A stretch of 64,000 bases of DNA from Aselliscus stoliczkanus (GCA_033961575.1 CM066740.1:60147213-60211212); one strand, 5' to 3'. Shown: positions 34,401 to 44,733, counted from the stretch's first letter. The notes: generated by a model from the letters alone, not told the origin. Program-made: numbers and translations.

Positions 34401-35266
34401 AGCATCCCAGAGATTTTGGGTCGTGGTGTTTTCATTTTCGTTTGTCTCGAGGTATATTTTGATTTCCTCCTTGATCTCATTTGTGACCCACTCACTATTT
34501 AATAGCATATTGTTTAGCCTCCATTTATTTGTCAGCTTCCCGGATTTCTTCTTATAATTGATTTCTAGTTTCATAGCATTGTGGTCAGAGAATACAGTTG
34601 AAATGATTTCAATCTTCTTAAATTTATTGAGACTTGTTTTGTGGCCTAACATGTGGTCTATCTTAGAAAATGTTCCATGTGCACTTGAAAAGAACGTATA
34701 TTCTGTAGCTTTGGGATGAAATGCTCTGAAAATGTCTGTTAAATCCAGCTGGTCTAATGTGTCATTTAAGGTCACTGTTTCCACATTGATTTTCTGTCTG
34801 GAGGATCTGTCCATTAGTGACAGCGGGTGTTGAAGTCCCCTACTATGATAGTGTTACTGTTGATCTCTGTCTTTATGTCTGACAATATCTGTTTTATATA
34901 TTTAGGGGCTCCTATGTTAGGTGCATAGATGTTTACTAGAGTTATGTCCTCTTGTTGGATCGATCCCTTCATTACTATGAAGTGTCCTTCTTTGTCCTTT
35001 GTTATATTCTTCAATTTAAAGTCCATTTTATCTGATATAAGTATCGCTACTCCAGCTTTCTTCTCAGTACCATTTGCATGAAATATTTTACTCCATCCCT
35101 TTACTTTCAGCCTGTATGAGTCTTTGGATCTGAGGTGAGTCTCTTGTATACAGCATATACTGGGGTCTTGCTTTCTTATCCATTCAGCCACCCTATGTCT
35201 TTTTATTGGAGCATTTAATCCATTTACATTTAATGTGATTATTGATAGGTGTGTATTTATTGCCAT
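31447..35266 (-). pseudogene. L1 ORF2p, nearly intact but frameshifted (L1-6)
   Basis: Endonuclease and reverse transcriptase of L1. ATG at 35266 lies 48 bases after the ORF1 stop. The N-terminus '[16 protein letters not shown]' and the endonuclease residues of QETH and VGDFN are intact. The reverse-transcriptase core has SIDAEKAFD and [10 protein letters not shown]. The C-terminal CG..LHCWWDC block and the end 'MISLICGI' are present. Single-base differences from L1-2 break the frame near 34826 (a G run), 33703, 32300 and 32215-32000, leaving four long open pieces and no nonsense codon noticed inside them. Because these sit mostly in homopolymers, sequencing error is a real alternative to true mutation. 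Confidence 0.93.
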
Positions 35267-35314
35267 TTTCTTATTTGTGTTCGTAGTCTTTCATAGGTTG
35301 TTTTTCTCTTCTAC

Positions 35315-36190
35315 TTAAAGAAGCCCTTTTAGCATTTCCTGCAAAGCTGGCTTGGTGGTAATGAATTCCCTTAACTTATTTTTTTCTGCAAAGCTCCTTA
35401 TCTCGCCTTCGATTTTAAATGATAACCTTGCTGGATATAGCAATCTTGGTTGTAGGCCTTTATTTTTCATCACTTTGAAAACCTCCTGCCACTCTCTTCT
35501 GGCCTGCAAAGTTTCTGTAGAAAAGTCAGCTGATAATCTTATGGGGTTACCCTTGTAAGTAACTTGCTGCCTTTCCCTTGCTGCTTTAAGGATTCTGTCT
35601 TTGTCCTTAACCCTTGCCATTTTCACTATAATGTGTCTTGGAGTGGGCCTGTTTGGAATCATCCTGTTTGGAACTCTCTGCACTTCCTGGGCTTGTATTT
35701 CAATGTCCTTTGCCAGGTTAGGGAAGTTTTCAGACATTATTACTTCAAATATATTCTCAATCCCTTGCTCCCTCTCTTCTCCTTCTGGTACTCCAATGAC
35801 CCTTAGGTTATTGCGTCTGATGTTGTCCCCCAGCTCTCTTAAACTATTTTCCATGTTTTTCATTCTTTTTTCTTTTTGTTGTACCGCATGGGTGATCTCT
35901 GCTATTTTGTCTTCTAAGTCACTGATTCGATTTTCTGCTTCATCCAGTCTGCTAGTGATTCCATCAAGTTTGTTATTTAATTCAGTAATTGTGTTCTTAA
36001 GTTCTAGCTGGTTGCTTTTCATGATTTCTCTATCCTTCTTTATATTTTCATTAATTTCCTTGAACATTCTAATAATCAGTGTTCTGAACTCTGTCTCCGA
36101 TAGGTTGGTTACCTCTATTTCCTCTATTTCCACTGATTCAGGAAGTTTCTTCTGTTCTTTTATTTGTGTTATGTTTCTTTGTCTCCCCAT
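35315..36190 (-). CDS. L1 ORF1p, intact, 291 aa (L1-6)
   Basis: RNA-binding chaperone of L1, forming trimers that coat L1 RNA in cytoplasmic particles. Start MGRQRN at 36190 follows the 5'UTR. Residues about 25-125 are heptad-rich coiled coil ('LKNTITELNNKLDGITSR' region). About 130-225 is the RRM-like domain beginning NNLRVIGVPEGEE. The remainder is the C-terminal domain with RPTPRHIIVKMARV, RILKAARERQQVTYKG, ETLQARREWQEVF and LLYPARLSFKIEGEI. At 291 residues it is shorter than human ORF1p (338), mainly at the N-terminus and coiled coil. It could be translated if the element were transcribed. It is a mobile-element gene, not a host gene. Confidence 0.93.
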   Translation of the reverse strand: MGRQRNITQIKEQKKLPESVEIEEIEVTNLSETEFRTLIIRMFKEINENIKKDREIMKSNQLELKNTITELNNKLDGITSRLDEAENRISDLEDKIAEITHAVQQKEKRMKNMENSLRELGDNIRRNNLRVIGVPEGEEREQGIENIFEVIMSENFPNLAKDIEIQAQEVQRVPNRMIPNRPTPRHIIVKMARVKDKDRILKAARERQQVTYKGNPIRLSADFSTETLQARREWQEVFKVMKNKGLQPRLLYPARLSFKIEGEIRSFAEKNKLREFITTKPALQEMLKGLL

Positions 36191-37949
36191 TCTGGCTTAC
36201 TCTTTGTGTTTGCTTCAATATAACAGATAGATCCCCCAGATTTCTCAGTCTTTTCTGGGTAAACTTATATGGTGTGTGTCCTTTATATTTGAATTACTCA
36301 GTCTCCCTATTCTCTTGTGCTTGTATCTGAGGTGTTCCTTGTGTCGTGCGTCCTCACTTGTTGAAGTTTTAGTTTTGATTACTTTTGGTTTGTCAGTAGG
36401 TGGGATTGACTCCCAGATTGATTAGCTGTGAGGATCAGCAACTTCTGCAGTTTATGAGCTGCTGTGAGAGGATTGACCCCTCTGATGAAACTTGGACCCT
36501 ATGGGTCTTAGTACCTGTAGTAACTTCTTTTTGGGTGTGACTCTTGTATGTCAAACCCAGAAATGCTCTGGTTTTATCTAAAGTTGGCCTCCGGGTATGA
36601 TGATTCTTGTGTCTGTTTGTTTGGACCCACTGCTGCAGAGTGATTTTAGAGCATAACAGATCAACAAGAACAACCTCCGCAGCCACCAAAGGAAACCAAA
36701 TGCTCGCACAATTAAAAACAACCAACCATCAAACTACAGTCAACTTGTACAGAAATATCAATCATACTAATGAAGAAACCAAACAGAAACAAAACAAAAA
36801 CCACATACTCAATAATAACAGAAGAGGAAACAAAATAAAATACAATATCCTAAAATAAAAAATAGAATAAACATGAGAAACCGATTAGCTATACCTAAAA
36901 AATAAAAAATAAAAATAAACTAAAATAATAATAAAAAAAGTAAGAAAAATTTAAAAAAATAAAATTTGCAGAAAAAAGGAAAAGAGGAAAAGTATAGCAG
37001 TGAGAAGAATGAATAAAATAAGAGAGAAAGTGAGGGTGGGGAAAAAAGAAAAAGAAAAGAAAGAAAAAGAAAAAGAAAAAAGGAAAAAAAAATATATATA
37101 TATATATTTGTCTACACACCCATATATATGGACATATATTCACCTATATACACCTATATATATATGCCTATATTAAAAACTACAATATGATTATAATGAA
37201 ATAGAAATAAAAACCAAAAACAACCAAGATAAGCAGCCAATAAAGGGAAAACAAAACAGAATAAAACCAAACAAACCAAAAATACCCGTGCTGGTCTAGG
37301 CTAAAGTCCACCAAGCTCTCTTCAGATTGTCTGCTGTACAAAAATTCCTGTGCGTCTTGTGGGAACAGTAGGCCACCTGATGCCTAGCGTGATCCTGGCA
37401 CTGCAGGTTTGCTGTACTTGAGTGTGGTTGTGATGTGTGATTGGTGGTTTTTACAAAGTCACTGCCTTGTTGCTTTTGCCTGTCCCAAGGCAGGATGCAC
37501 CCACAAAGGCTCAATGAGTGTCTCTGGGCACCCTTTTGGTTGACAGCCGTGGAGAATTAAAGAATTCCTCACTACCAAAAGCCTGCTGCTAAGAATCTGT
37601 TAATTAGTGCCTCAGCAGATGAACCTGCCCTGCCTCCCAAGCCTTGCCTAAAGGTGGGGCGGGGTGGGTAGTCTCACTCTGCTGCCTTTACTGGGTGGAA
37701 ATTCTCAACCCCTGCAGGTAAGGATATCTTCCTAGTCTGCCCCTATTGCTCCCTTCAGGAGTCAGTTTAAGACTGTCTTGGCGGTGGACAAAGTTTGTGG
37801 GAGTGGGTGAGTTATTGGGTTGTGTTTTTTTTTGCTTTCTGTTCAAGAGTAGAAAAAGGGAAAAAAATAAAAAACATAAAAATAAACAAAGCCACAGTTC
37901 CAACACTGTTTCAAGCTAAGGCCTTTGCCTCTTATGCTCCAGCGGAGTT

Positions 37950-38525
37950 CCTGCTGCTCTCCCAAAGGGTCTGCCGGGATTTAGGGAATTGCGCGCACCC
38001 TACCGTGTGGCCAAGATCCCCGCTCCGCGTCTCTCGGGGACCTGCGTCTCCACCCGGCGCACTGCTTGTCCGAGCGAGTCCTCTTTTCCCCTGCTCCCGG
38101 GTTCCAGGCTTCTGCCTCGGAGCCGGCGCGCCCGCGCGGAAATCCTGCTGCTCTCCCAAACGGTCTGCCGGGATTTAGGGGACTGCGCGCACCGTGCTGC
38201 GTGGCTCCGATCCCCGCTCTGTCTCTCCGGGATCTGTGACTCCAGCCGGCGCGCTGCGTCTCCGCGGGCAAGTCCTGTGTTTCCCCTGCTCTCGGGTTTA
38301 AGGCCTCTGCCTTGGAGCCGGCGCGCGCCCGCGCCGTTCTCCTGCTGCGCTCCTGGAGGGACTGCCGCCGGGGTTCAGGGGACTGCGCGCACCTTTCCAC
38401 GCGGCTCCGATCCCCGCTCCGTCTCTCCGGGACCTGCGTCTCCGCCCAGCGCGCGCTGCTTCTCCGCGGGCGAGTCCTCTGTTTTCCCCTGCTCCCGGGT
38501 TTCAGGCTTCTGCGCTCCGCGGGAC
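37950..38525 (-). repeat. Three tandem promoter monomers in L1-6 5'UTR
   Basis: Units start at 37950, 38144 and 38341 (spacing 194 and 197 bp) with CCTGCTGCTCTCCC or CCTGCTGCGCTCCT. Each holds 'ctgccgggatttaggg'-type text, 'gactgcgcgcacc', 'gatccccgctc', 'ctccggga.ctg', 'tcccctgctc.cgggtt' and 'ggcttctgc'. The layout resembles the promoter monomers of mouse L1s, although the sequence is unrelated as far as I can tell. Confidence 0.85.
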
Positions 38526-38976
38526 CCGGTGGGCACAGAGGCTGATCCCTGAACCGGGAGGGTGCAGGGACTGATCTTGCCCTGTCGCTGCGGGGCTCTG
38601 CACCCTGCTTCCTGGGGAACGCGGGTGCAGCTCGCACCTCTGCACAGTCGTCTCCTCTCTCTCCTCCCGCACTTGCCGGCCTGAGGCTTCTGCCTCAGAC
38701 CGCAAACCAACGCGCTCTGGCTGAACTCTAGGTGGGCCGCGGGCCGCAGGGAGCGAGCCGGGGCAACACTCACCGTGACTCAGCAGCCGCGGGTGCGGGC
38801 TGCACCTCACGCGTCTCGCCGCCTTCTTCCCCTACTCGCCCGGCCTGCCCACCTTCCAGCAATCCTTGTGTGGAACTCTTAGTCGCTCTGTGTGATGAGT
38901 AGATGTCTCTTTGAAGCGTATTAGAAGTTCAAATTGTGGATATTTCCAGGGGAGATTCATGGAGCCCTCCTCACAG

Positions 38977-38986
38977 CCGCCATCTT
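38977..38986 (-). promoter_or_regulatory. YY1-type motif at L1-6 5' end
   Basis: AAGATGGCGG on the minus strand, 14 bases inside the 5' end, same as in L1-2. Confidence 0.7.
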
Positions 38987-39000
38987 GCCCCTCCCCTCTC

Positions 39001-39014
39001 ACATTTAAGTCTTT
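39001..39014. repeat. Right target-site duplication of L1-6
   Basis: ACATTTAAGTCTTT, identical to the copy at 30839-30852. Confidence 0.92.
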
Positions 39015-41127
39015 AATCCATTTTGCGTTTGTTCTTATATATGGTGTAAGTCGGTGGTCCAATTTCATTTTTTTGCACGTGTCAGTCCAATTTTCCCAGC
39101 ACCATTCATTGAATAGACTATCTTTACTTCAGTATAAATTCTTGTTTCCATTGTCATAGATTAAATGACCATATGGGTTTATTCCTGGGCTCTCTATTCT
39201 GTTCCATTGGTCTATGTGTCTGTTTTTATGCCAGTACCATAGTGTTTTGATTGCTGTAGTCTTGTAGTAGGATATGATGTCAGTTAGTGTGGTACCTCCC
39301 ACTTTGTTCTTATTTCTCAAGATTGCCATGGCTATTCAGGGTCTTTTAGTGTTCCATATAAATTTTAGGATTCTATGTTCTATTTCTGAGAAAAATGTCC
39401 TTGGTAGTGTCATTAGAATTATATTGAATCTATATATTGCCTTAGGTAGTATTGACATTTTAACTTTATTAATTCTTCCTATCCATGAACATGGCTTGTA
39501 TTTCCATTATTTATATTTTATTTGATTTCACTCTTCAGTTTATTATAATTTTCTGAGTACAGAAAATCTTTTGCTTCTTTGGTTAAATTTATTTCTAGAT
39601 ATTTTATTGTTTTTGAAGCAATTGTAAATGGGACTGATTTCTTGACATGTTTCTTTGTTTCTTCATTCTGGCTGTCACTCTGTGATTGGTTTGATGTATT
39701 GGATAGATCACCTAGAAAAAAAAAAAGAAGAAAAAAGAAAAGAAAAGAAAAAAGAAAACAGAAGTAAAAAATAAAAGGGGGTGCTCTCCACCCTCTTTAA
39801 TCTGCAGCCCACTTGCTCAGTAATAGTCTCTGGACAACTCAGCACCAACTGTTGGGTGAAAGGGCTCAACGTGTCATGCGCCAGCCTCCCTCTCAGGCTT
39901 GCAGTGACCTTCCTGCAATTAGGTGCTGTGTGCTCTGGAACTGTGCTCACTACTAAAAATCCTCAGATTGTTGTGAGTTGTCTGCTTGCTGCAAAAAACC
40001 CTCTGTGTCCTGCGGAGGTGAGGGCCAGGCACCAGGGGCTCAGATTGCCTCTGGCTACACAGCTTTAGGTGGGCAGGTCAGGCTCCCAATGCACCACAGT
40101 ATGTGGTCAGTGGCTCCCAGCAAGTCAGAGCAGCATTCAGTCCTGCACCAGAAAGCAGCCTGCACAAACTCACCAGGAAAGCCCTGGCTGGATCATGCAG
40201 GTGCACAACTCATGCCCCAATGCCCTCAGGAAAACTCCCAGCCTCAGCCTGTCCTAATCAGCTGCTCGCAGATCAAGCTGAGCAGCCCAACAGCCAAAGA
40301 CCAGCCTGGCAACTCTGAATGTGCAGTGCAGAGAGTGGGGACCCAAGGCAGCTCACGCATTCCTGCATCTCAATGAATAGCCTGATGGAGCTGGAGCTGC
40401 CTGGCAGGAGTTTACCTGGCAACACAGCACAATCATGGTGGAGGGTGGGGATCCCAGGCCATATACACACGCATACACACACACACGCACTCCTGCGCCA
40501 ATTTCACCAGACCAGTGCAGTCTAGGACCTGACCCTCTGTGGGAGGGCCCAACCCTGAAGAGATGGCGCCCTCCTGTACACCACTAATGTGCAAGCTCTA
40601 CACCAGGGGAACAGTGGTCACAAAAACCCCCAGCTCCTGTGCCAAAGACGCTCAGTTCAGTCTGTCCCCACAGGCTACTGGGCCCTGCTTACACAGCTAC
40701 TCCCTCCACCAGGGACCGGGTGAGTGTTCCCCAGCAAGCAAGTCTATGTGCTGGCCTCACTGGTTCTCTAGCCACCCTCAACCTCACCAAGTTGAGCAAA
40801 GAGGGTCCTCACTAATTTCTACTGCCAGCTATTGTAGAACTCCTCTTCCCAGCAAAGTAACTCAGGGCTGATGAGCTCGATTTGGTACCGGAGGGTCTCT
40901 CCCCCAACTGGAGAAGCCTCCTACCCACCGCTGAGGTGTCCCTCGCAGGGTCCACCCTCTCTTGTCTCCGCCCCTCCTACCAGATTTGACATGGCCTCCT
41001 CTTTTAGTCTTTCATTTAGAGGTTCTGTTCATCTAGTGGTCAGGGGTCTTCCAAGGTTGAATGTTGTATAAATTCTGTGTAATTTTGGTGTGATCCTGGG
41101 AGGGAGTTGGCACAGCATCTGTCTATT

Positions 41128-41137
41128 CTGCCATCTT
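41128..41137 (-). promoter_or_regulatory. YY1-type motif at L1-5 5' end
   Basis: AAGATGGCAG on the minus strand about 13 bases from the element's end, in the same position as in the other L1s here. Confidence 0.55.
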
Positions 41138-41150
41138 ACCGGAAGTCCCC

Positions 41151-41365
41151 CTCTTAATTTTGTTGATGGTTTCTTTTGCTGTGCAGAAGCTTTTTAGTTT
41201 GATATAGGCCCATTCATTTATTTTAGCTTTTGCTTCCCTTGCCTTTGAGGTCAAATTCATAAAATGCTCTTTGAACTCAACGTCCATAATTTTAGTATCT
41301 GTTTTCTTCTATGCAGTTTTTTGCTTCAGTTCTTGTGTTTAGGTTTTTGGTCCATTTTGAGTTGG
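41151..41365 (-). mobile_element. L1-4, 5' part: ORF2 fragment
   Basis: 'ttgttgatggtttcttttgctgtgcagaagctttttag..' continues, after the 12-kb L1-5/L1-6 insertion, the ORF2 text broken off at about 29350. Flanks 'cttctttactttt' and 'ctcttaatttt' are compatible with a decayed duplication. The element ends at 41365. Confidence 0.75.
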
Positions 41366-43165
41366 ACTATATGCCACCAAATGCAATATCCTAGAAGAAA
41401 TGGACATGTTCTTAGAAACATGTAGCCTTTTTAGGCTTAATCATGAAGAACTGAAAAATCTAAATAGATGAATCAACAGTAAGGAAATTGAATCAGTCAT
41501 CTGAAACCTTCCCAAAAGCGAAAGTCCAGGACCAGATGACTTCACTAGTAAATTGTACCAATCATTCAAAGTGGATCTAATACCTCTCCTACTGATTATA
41601 TCATTAGATGCAGAAAAAGCATTTGATGAGATGCAACATCCAGTTACGATTAAAACAATTAATAAAGTGGGCATGGAAGAAAAACATCTTAACATAATAA
41701 AGGCAATGTATGACAAACCCCCAGCTAATATCATAATTAATGGTGAAAACCTGAAGCCCTTTGCTTTACATTCAGGAACACAACAGGGCTGTCCTCTAGT
41801 ACCTGTGCTTTTCAACATAGTATTGCAAGTTCTAGCCAGGGCAATCAGGCAAGGGAAAGGAATATAAAATTCAAATAAGGAATGAAGAAATTAAATTGGT
41901 GCTTTTTGCAGATGACATGATGCTATATATAGAAAACCCTAAAGACTCCTCCAAAAAGCTATTAGAAACAATAAATGAATACAGTAAAGTTGCCTGCTAC
42001 AAAATCAAAGTACAAAAGTTTATTACATTCCTATGTACCAATAATGAAATTTCAGAAAAAGAAATTAAAAAAAAATTCCTTTTGCAACTGCAACAAAAAA
42101 GTATCTACGAATAAACTTAATGATGTGAAAGACCTACACACTGAAAACCATAAGACACTTTTAAACGAAACTGAAGAAGACAAAGAAATGGAAAGACATT
42201 CCATGTTTATGGATTGGAAGAATCAACATAATAAAAATGGCCATATTACATAATGCAATATACAGATTTAATACAATCCCCATTAAATCCCAATGACATT
42301 TTTTTTTTTTTTTTTTAAAGATTTTATTGGGGATTTGGTGGAGGGGAACAGCGTTGGGGAATCGGGGAAGGGGAACAGACAAGTTGCTGTCTTCTTGTTC
42401 TTCAGTTTAGTTGCAGAGGATGTTGCTTCACTGTTGGTATCGTCATTGCGCTCTTCCCGGATGAGGCAGATCGGTCGCTGGCCTCTGGATGTCGCTCATC
42501 GCGGCTATTGGCAGCTCACGCTTGGCTGCCAGCCGCTCACGCTGGTTGCGGGCCACTTACTGTAGCCTATGGCAGCCCACTGCAGCAGGAGCTGCAGCCC
42601 ACACCATCACCGGGGCTCGCACAGCCCAGCTCCAGGTGGAGCTGTTAGCTGTAGAGGGCAGTGTCACTGGCCCTCATGTGGGATCCGAACCGGGGCCGCT
42701 GGCATCCCAAAACCAGCGCTTAACCAATGCGCCACTCGGCCGGCCCCCAATGACATTTTAAAAAAGAAATACAGCAAAAAATCATCAGATTCGTATGGAA
42801 CCACAAAAGACCCCCAATAGCCAAAGGAATCCTAAGAAAAAAAAAGACCAATCCTGGAGATATCACCAGCTTGTACTACAGGACAATAATACTCAAAACA
42901 ACATGGTATTGGTAGAGAAACAGACACACAGACCAATGGAATAGAATTGAGAACCCAGAAAAAAAACCCACATAAATGTGGTCAGATAATTTTTGACAAA
43001 GAAATAAAACACATACAATAGAGAAAAGAAAGCTCTCCAATAAATGGTGCTGAGAGAATTGGAAAGCCACATGCAAAAGAATGAAACTAGACTGCTATCT
43101 CTCACCAATGGGAAAAAGTTCTTAATGTGACAAAGATGATAATATTAGATTGATAAAAGTTACAG
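41366..43165 (+). pseudogene. L1 ORF2p pseudogene (L1-7)
   Basis: Reverse-transcriptase motifs seen: '[13 protein letters not shown]' (41600-41650), '[15 protein letters not shown]' (41780-41830) and '[16 protein letters not shown]' (41899-41950). Between '[10 protein letters not shown]' and '[11 protein letters not shown]' roughly 90 residues normally present are missing, so the element has a deletion inside the reverse transcriptase. Later text includes the 'W.W..R.T.RPMEWNRIENPEKK'-like stretch near 42905-42960. Many stops and frameshifts. Confidence 0.85.
42301..42745 (-). mobile_element. Long tRNA-derived SINE
   Basis: Full-length, well preserved: A tail and AATAAA complement at left, GGCCGGCCGAGTGGCGCATTGG head at right. 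Flanked by CCCAATGACATTTT duplications (about 42289-42302 and 42746-42759) with AA after the right copy, as in a TTTT/AA nick. Confidence 0.95.
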
Positions 43166-43170
43166 TCCAG

Positions 43171-43621
43171 GGCCGGCTGAGTGGCACGTTGGTTAAGAGT
43201 TGGCTTGGGATGCCAGCTTTGAGCAACAGGGCCCCTGTTCGGATCCTACATGTGGGCCAGTGATGCTGCACCCTCTACAGCTAAGATGGTAAACAACAGC
43301 TCGACCTGGAACTGGGCTGCCATGAGTCACCAGCAATGGCATGGGCTACAGCAGGGCTGCAGTGGGCTGCTGTAAAGCTACCATGAGTGGCTGGCAGCCA
43401 GTGTCAGAGGCTGACAGCCAGCAGCTGGTGTAAGCTGCCAAGAGCCACTGGGAGCTGCTGTACAGTGGCAGGTGACCGATCTGCCTCATTAGGGAAGTGT
43501 GCAATGATAATACCACTATGGGCCAGTGAAGTGTCATCCTCCACAGCTAGACTGAAGAACAAAAGGACAGCAACTTGTCTGTTTCCCTCCCCCAATTCCC
43601 TAATTTAAAAAAATGTTAAAA
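43171..43621 (+). mobile_element. Long tRNA-derived SINE, diverged
   Basis: Head 'ggccggctgagtggcacgttggttaag', body, and tail 'cccaattccctaattt' in which the AATAAA is lost. Flanked by AAAAGTTACAGT at 43155-43166 and 43622-43633. Confidence 0.92.
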
Positions 43622-43640
43622 AAAAGTTACAGTACACAGT

Positions 43641-43830
43641 GAAAGAACTATGTAGCAAAAACTGCTACATGTAGCAAAAACTGCAAGAAATTAGTAAAAA
43701 TGTACTTCTATTATAAATTTTAACTCATTACTTTCATAAAAATGTAATATAAATATTACATAGAAATTAAATAGTACATAAATTAAATATTATACCAGTT
43801 TCTGATTCTGCATTACAATGTTTGATTCCA
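43641..43830. other. Unassigned AT-rich DNA
   Basis: Nothing recognised. Confidence 0.4.
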
Positions 43831-44733
43831 CATATAAGAAGCTTGGAATTGCCACTCCATTCTAACAAATAAAAAGCTAAACAGACTGAAAAATCAACAA
43901 CTGTTCCTGAATCTTTCAAAGACAAGAAAGCTGCTGTCTCTAGGATTAGAGAGACAGACAGGCAAATCAGGGAGTTAAGGCTTACTAGAACAAAAACTCC
44001 TGAGTGAAAATGGGTACAGGAACCAGTGCTTGGGTAGGAAAACCTTGATGAATTGGTTCAGTGTGGACAATTCTGAGAATTAGAAACCTCAGGGACCTAG
44101 TTCTACAGGGGCCCTACAATTTTGTGAGGTTTAATTTCAGGAGCTCAAACAATTTCAGACAGTAAATATCAGGGAAATACCCCTAATACTTCTACAAGGG
44201 GAGGGGGAAATGAACCATTTTGAAATACACCAGAGTATTCTGTTCATCTTAAGAAGGCCTGCCCTCAGTGGAAACTAGTTCACCAGAGTTTAATCTGCTG
44301 AAATATCAAACCCTAACTGACCCAAGGGAAGGGGAATATCCAATCCCAGCCCACTCTATCCATATTGTCCCCCTAATGGGGGAGAAAAATTAGAGAAATA
44401 CTGTGAAAGTTCTCAATTCAGAGAGAACAGCTTCACGAAAGACAGAGACCTAATTATAGTACTATAGAGTGCTTCCCTTACCCCCACACCTCACTACCAC
44501 ATTATTAAAGGCCTATACTGCAGTTTCTTTTACCCAGTGCAATATGTCCAGCTATCAAGCAAAAATTACAAGGCATATTAGAAGGCAAAAAACACAATTT
44601 GAAGAGACATAGAAGGCATGAGAACCAGACATGGCAAGGATGTCAGAATTATCAGACCAGGAACTTAAAACAACTATGATTAACACTGTAAAGGCTATAA
44701 TGAATAAAGTAAACAGCATTTAAGAACAGATGG
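43831..44733 (+). mobile_element. Old L1 5'UTR / ORF1 start fragment (L1-8)
   Basis: Text such as 'aaaaagctaaacagactgaaaaatcaac', 'gctgtctctaggattagagagacagacaggcaaatcaggg', and 'cagaccaggaacttaaaacaactatgattaacactgtaaaggc..agaacagatgg' resembles the leader and ORF1 of an old mammalian L1M. No frame remains. Interrupted at its end by L1-9. Confidence 0.6.

Larger units (their letters stand above)
30853..39000 (-). mobile_element. L1-6: youngest full-length L1, nested in L1-5
   Basis: Poly(A) tail as a T-run at 30853-30874, 3'UTR to 31446, ORF2 35266-31447, ORF1 36190-35315 (intact) and 5'UTR 36191-39000. Perfect 14-bp target-site duplications flank it. High CpG content of the 5'UTR, an intact ORF1, and ORF2 damage limited to small indels mark it as the most recent L1 in the window. 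It is closely similar to L1-2. Confidence 0.95.
36191..39000 (-). promoter_or_regulatory. L1-6 5'UTR, about 2.8 kb, with CpG-rich promoter
   Basis: Same organisation as L1-2: a proximal part next to ORF1 (to about 36720), an A/T-rich middle with GAAAA and TATATA runs (36720-37900), and a CpG-rich distal part (37950-38850) with tandem monomers. CpGs are much better kept than in L1-2. The 5' end is 'gagaggggaggggcaagatggcggc'-like, with a YY1 motif. Frames of 70-218 codons in this GC-rich part reflect composition, not genes. Confidence 0.82.
39001..41150 (-). mobile_element. L1-5, 5' part: ORF2 middle fused to ORF1 start and 5'UTR
   Basis: 39015-39644 continues ORF2 on the minus strand ('[27 protein letters not shown]'). 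At 39641-39646 it fuses directly to the beginning of ORF1 ('acatgtttctttgtttc', the complement of the ORF1 start as in L1-1). All of ORF1 after its first codons, and ORF2 through the reverse transcriptase, are missing. 39700-41150 is a 5'UTR of the L1-1 type ending in 'ctgccatcttaccggaagtcc'. It includes about 450 bp (39720-40165) not present at the same point in L1-1. Confidence 0.85.
41366..43640 (+). mobile_element. L1-7: ORF2 fragment of an older L1, with two SINEs
   Basis: Plus-strand ORF2 from before the reverse transcriptase to near the C-terminus. It abuts the minus-strand end of L1-4 directly. Interrupted by SINEs at 42301-42745 and 43171-43621, both with target-site duplications. 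The end lies near 43640. Confidence 0.82.

Noticed and set aside
35601..36230. 209-codon frame on the plus strand
   Set aside because: It is the antisense shadow of the intact ORF1p. The hydrophobic, Ser/Phe-rich composition is the reverse reading of a Lys/Glu/Asn-rich coiled coil.
37981..38637. 218-codon open frame on the minus strand, Arg/Pro/Ala-rich
   Set aside because: It lies in the CpG-rich tandem monomers of the L1-6 5'UTR. High GC content removes stop codons, overlapping frames on both strands are equally open, and the corresponding L1-2 region is not open.
41151..41400. Twin-priming inversion (minus-strand L1-4 end meeting plus-strand L1-7)
   Set aside because: In twin priming the inverted piece comes from upstream of the sense piece. 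Here the minus-strand part is from the ORF2 C-terminus and is explained as the continuation of L1-4.
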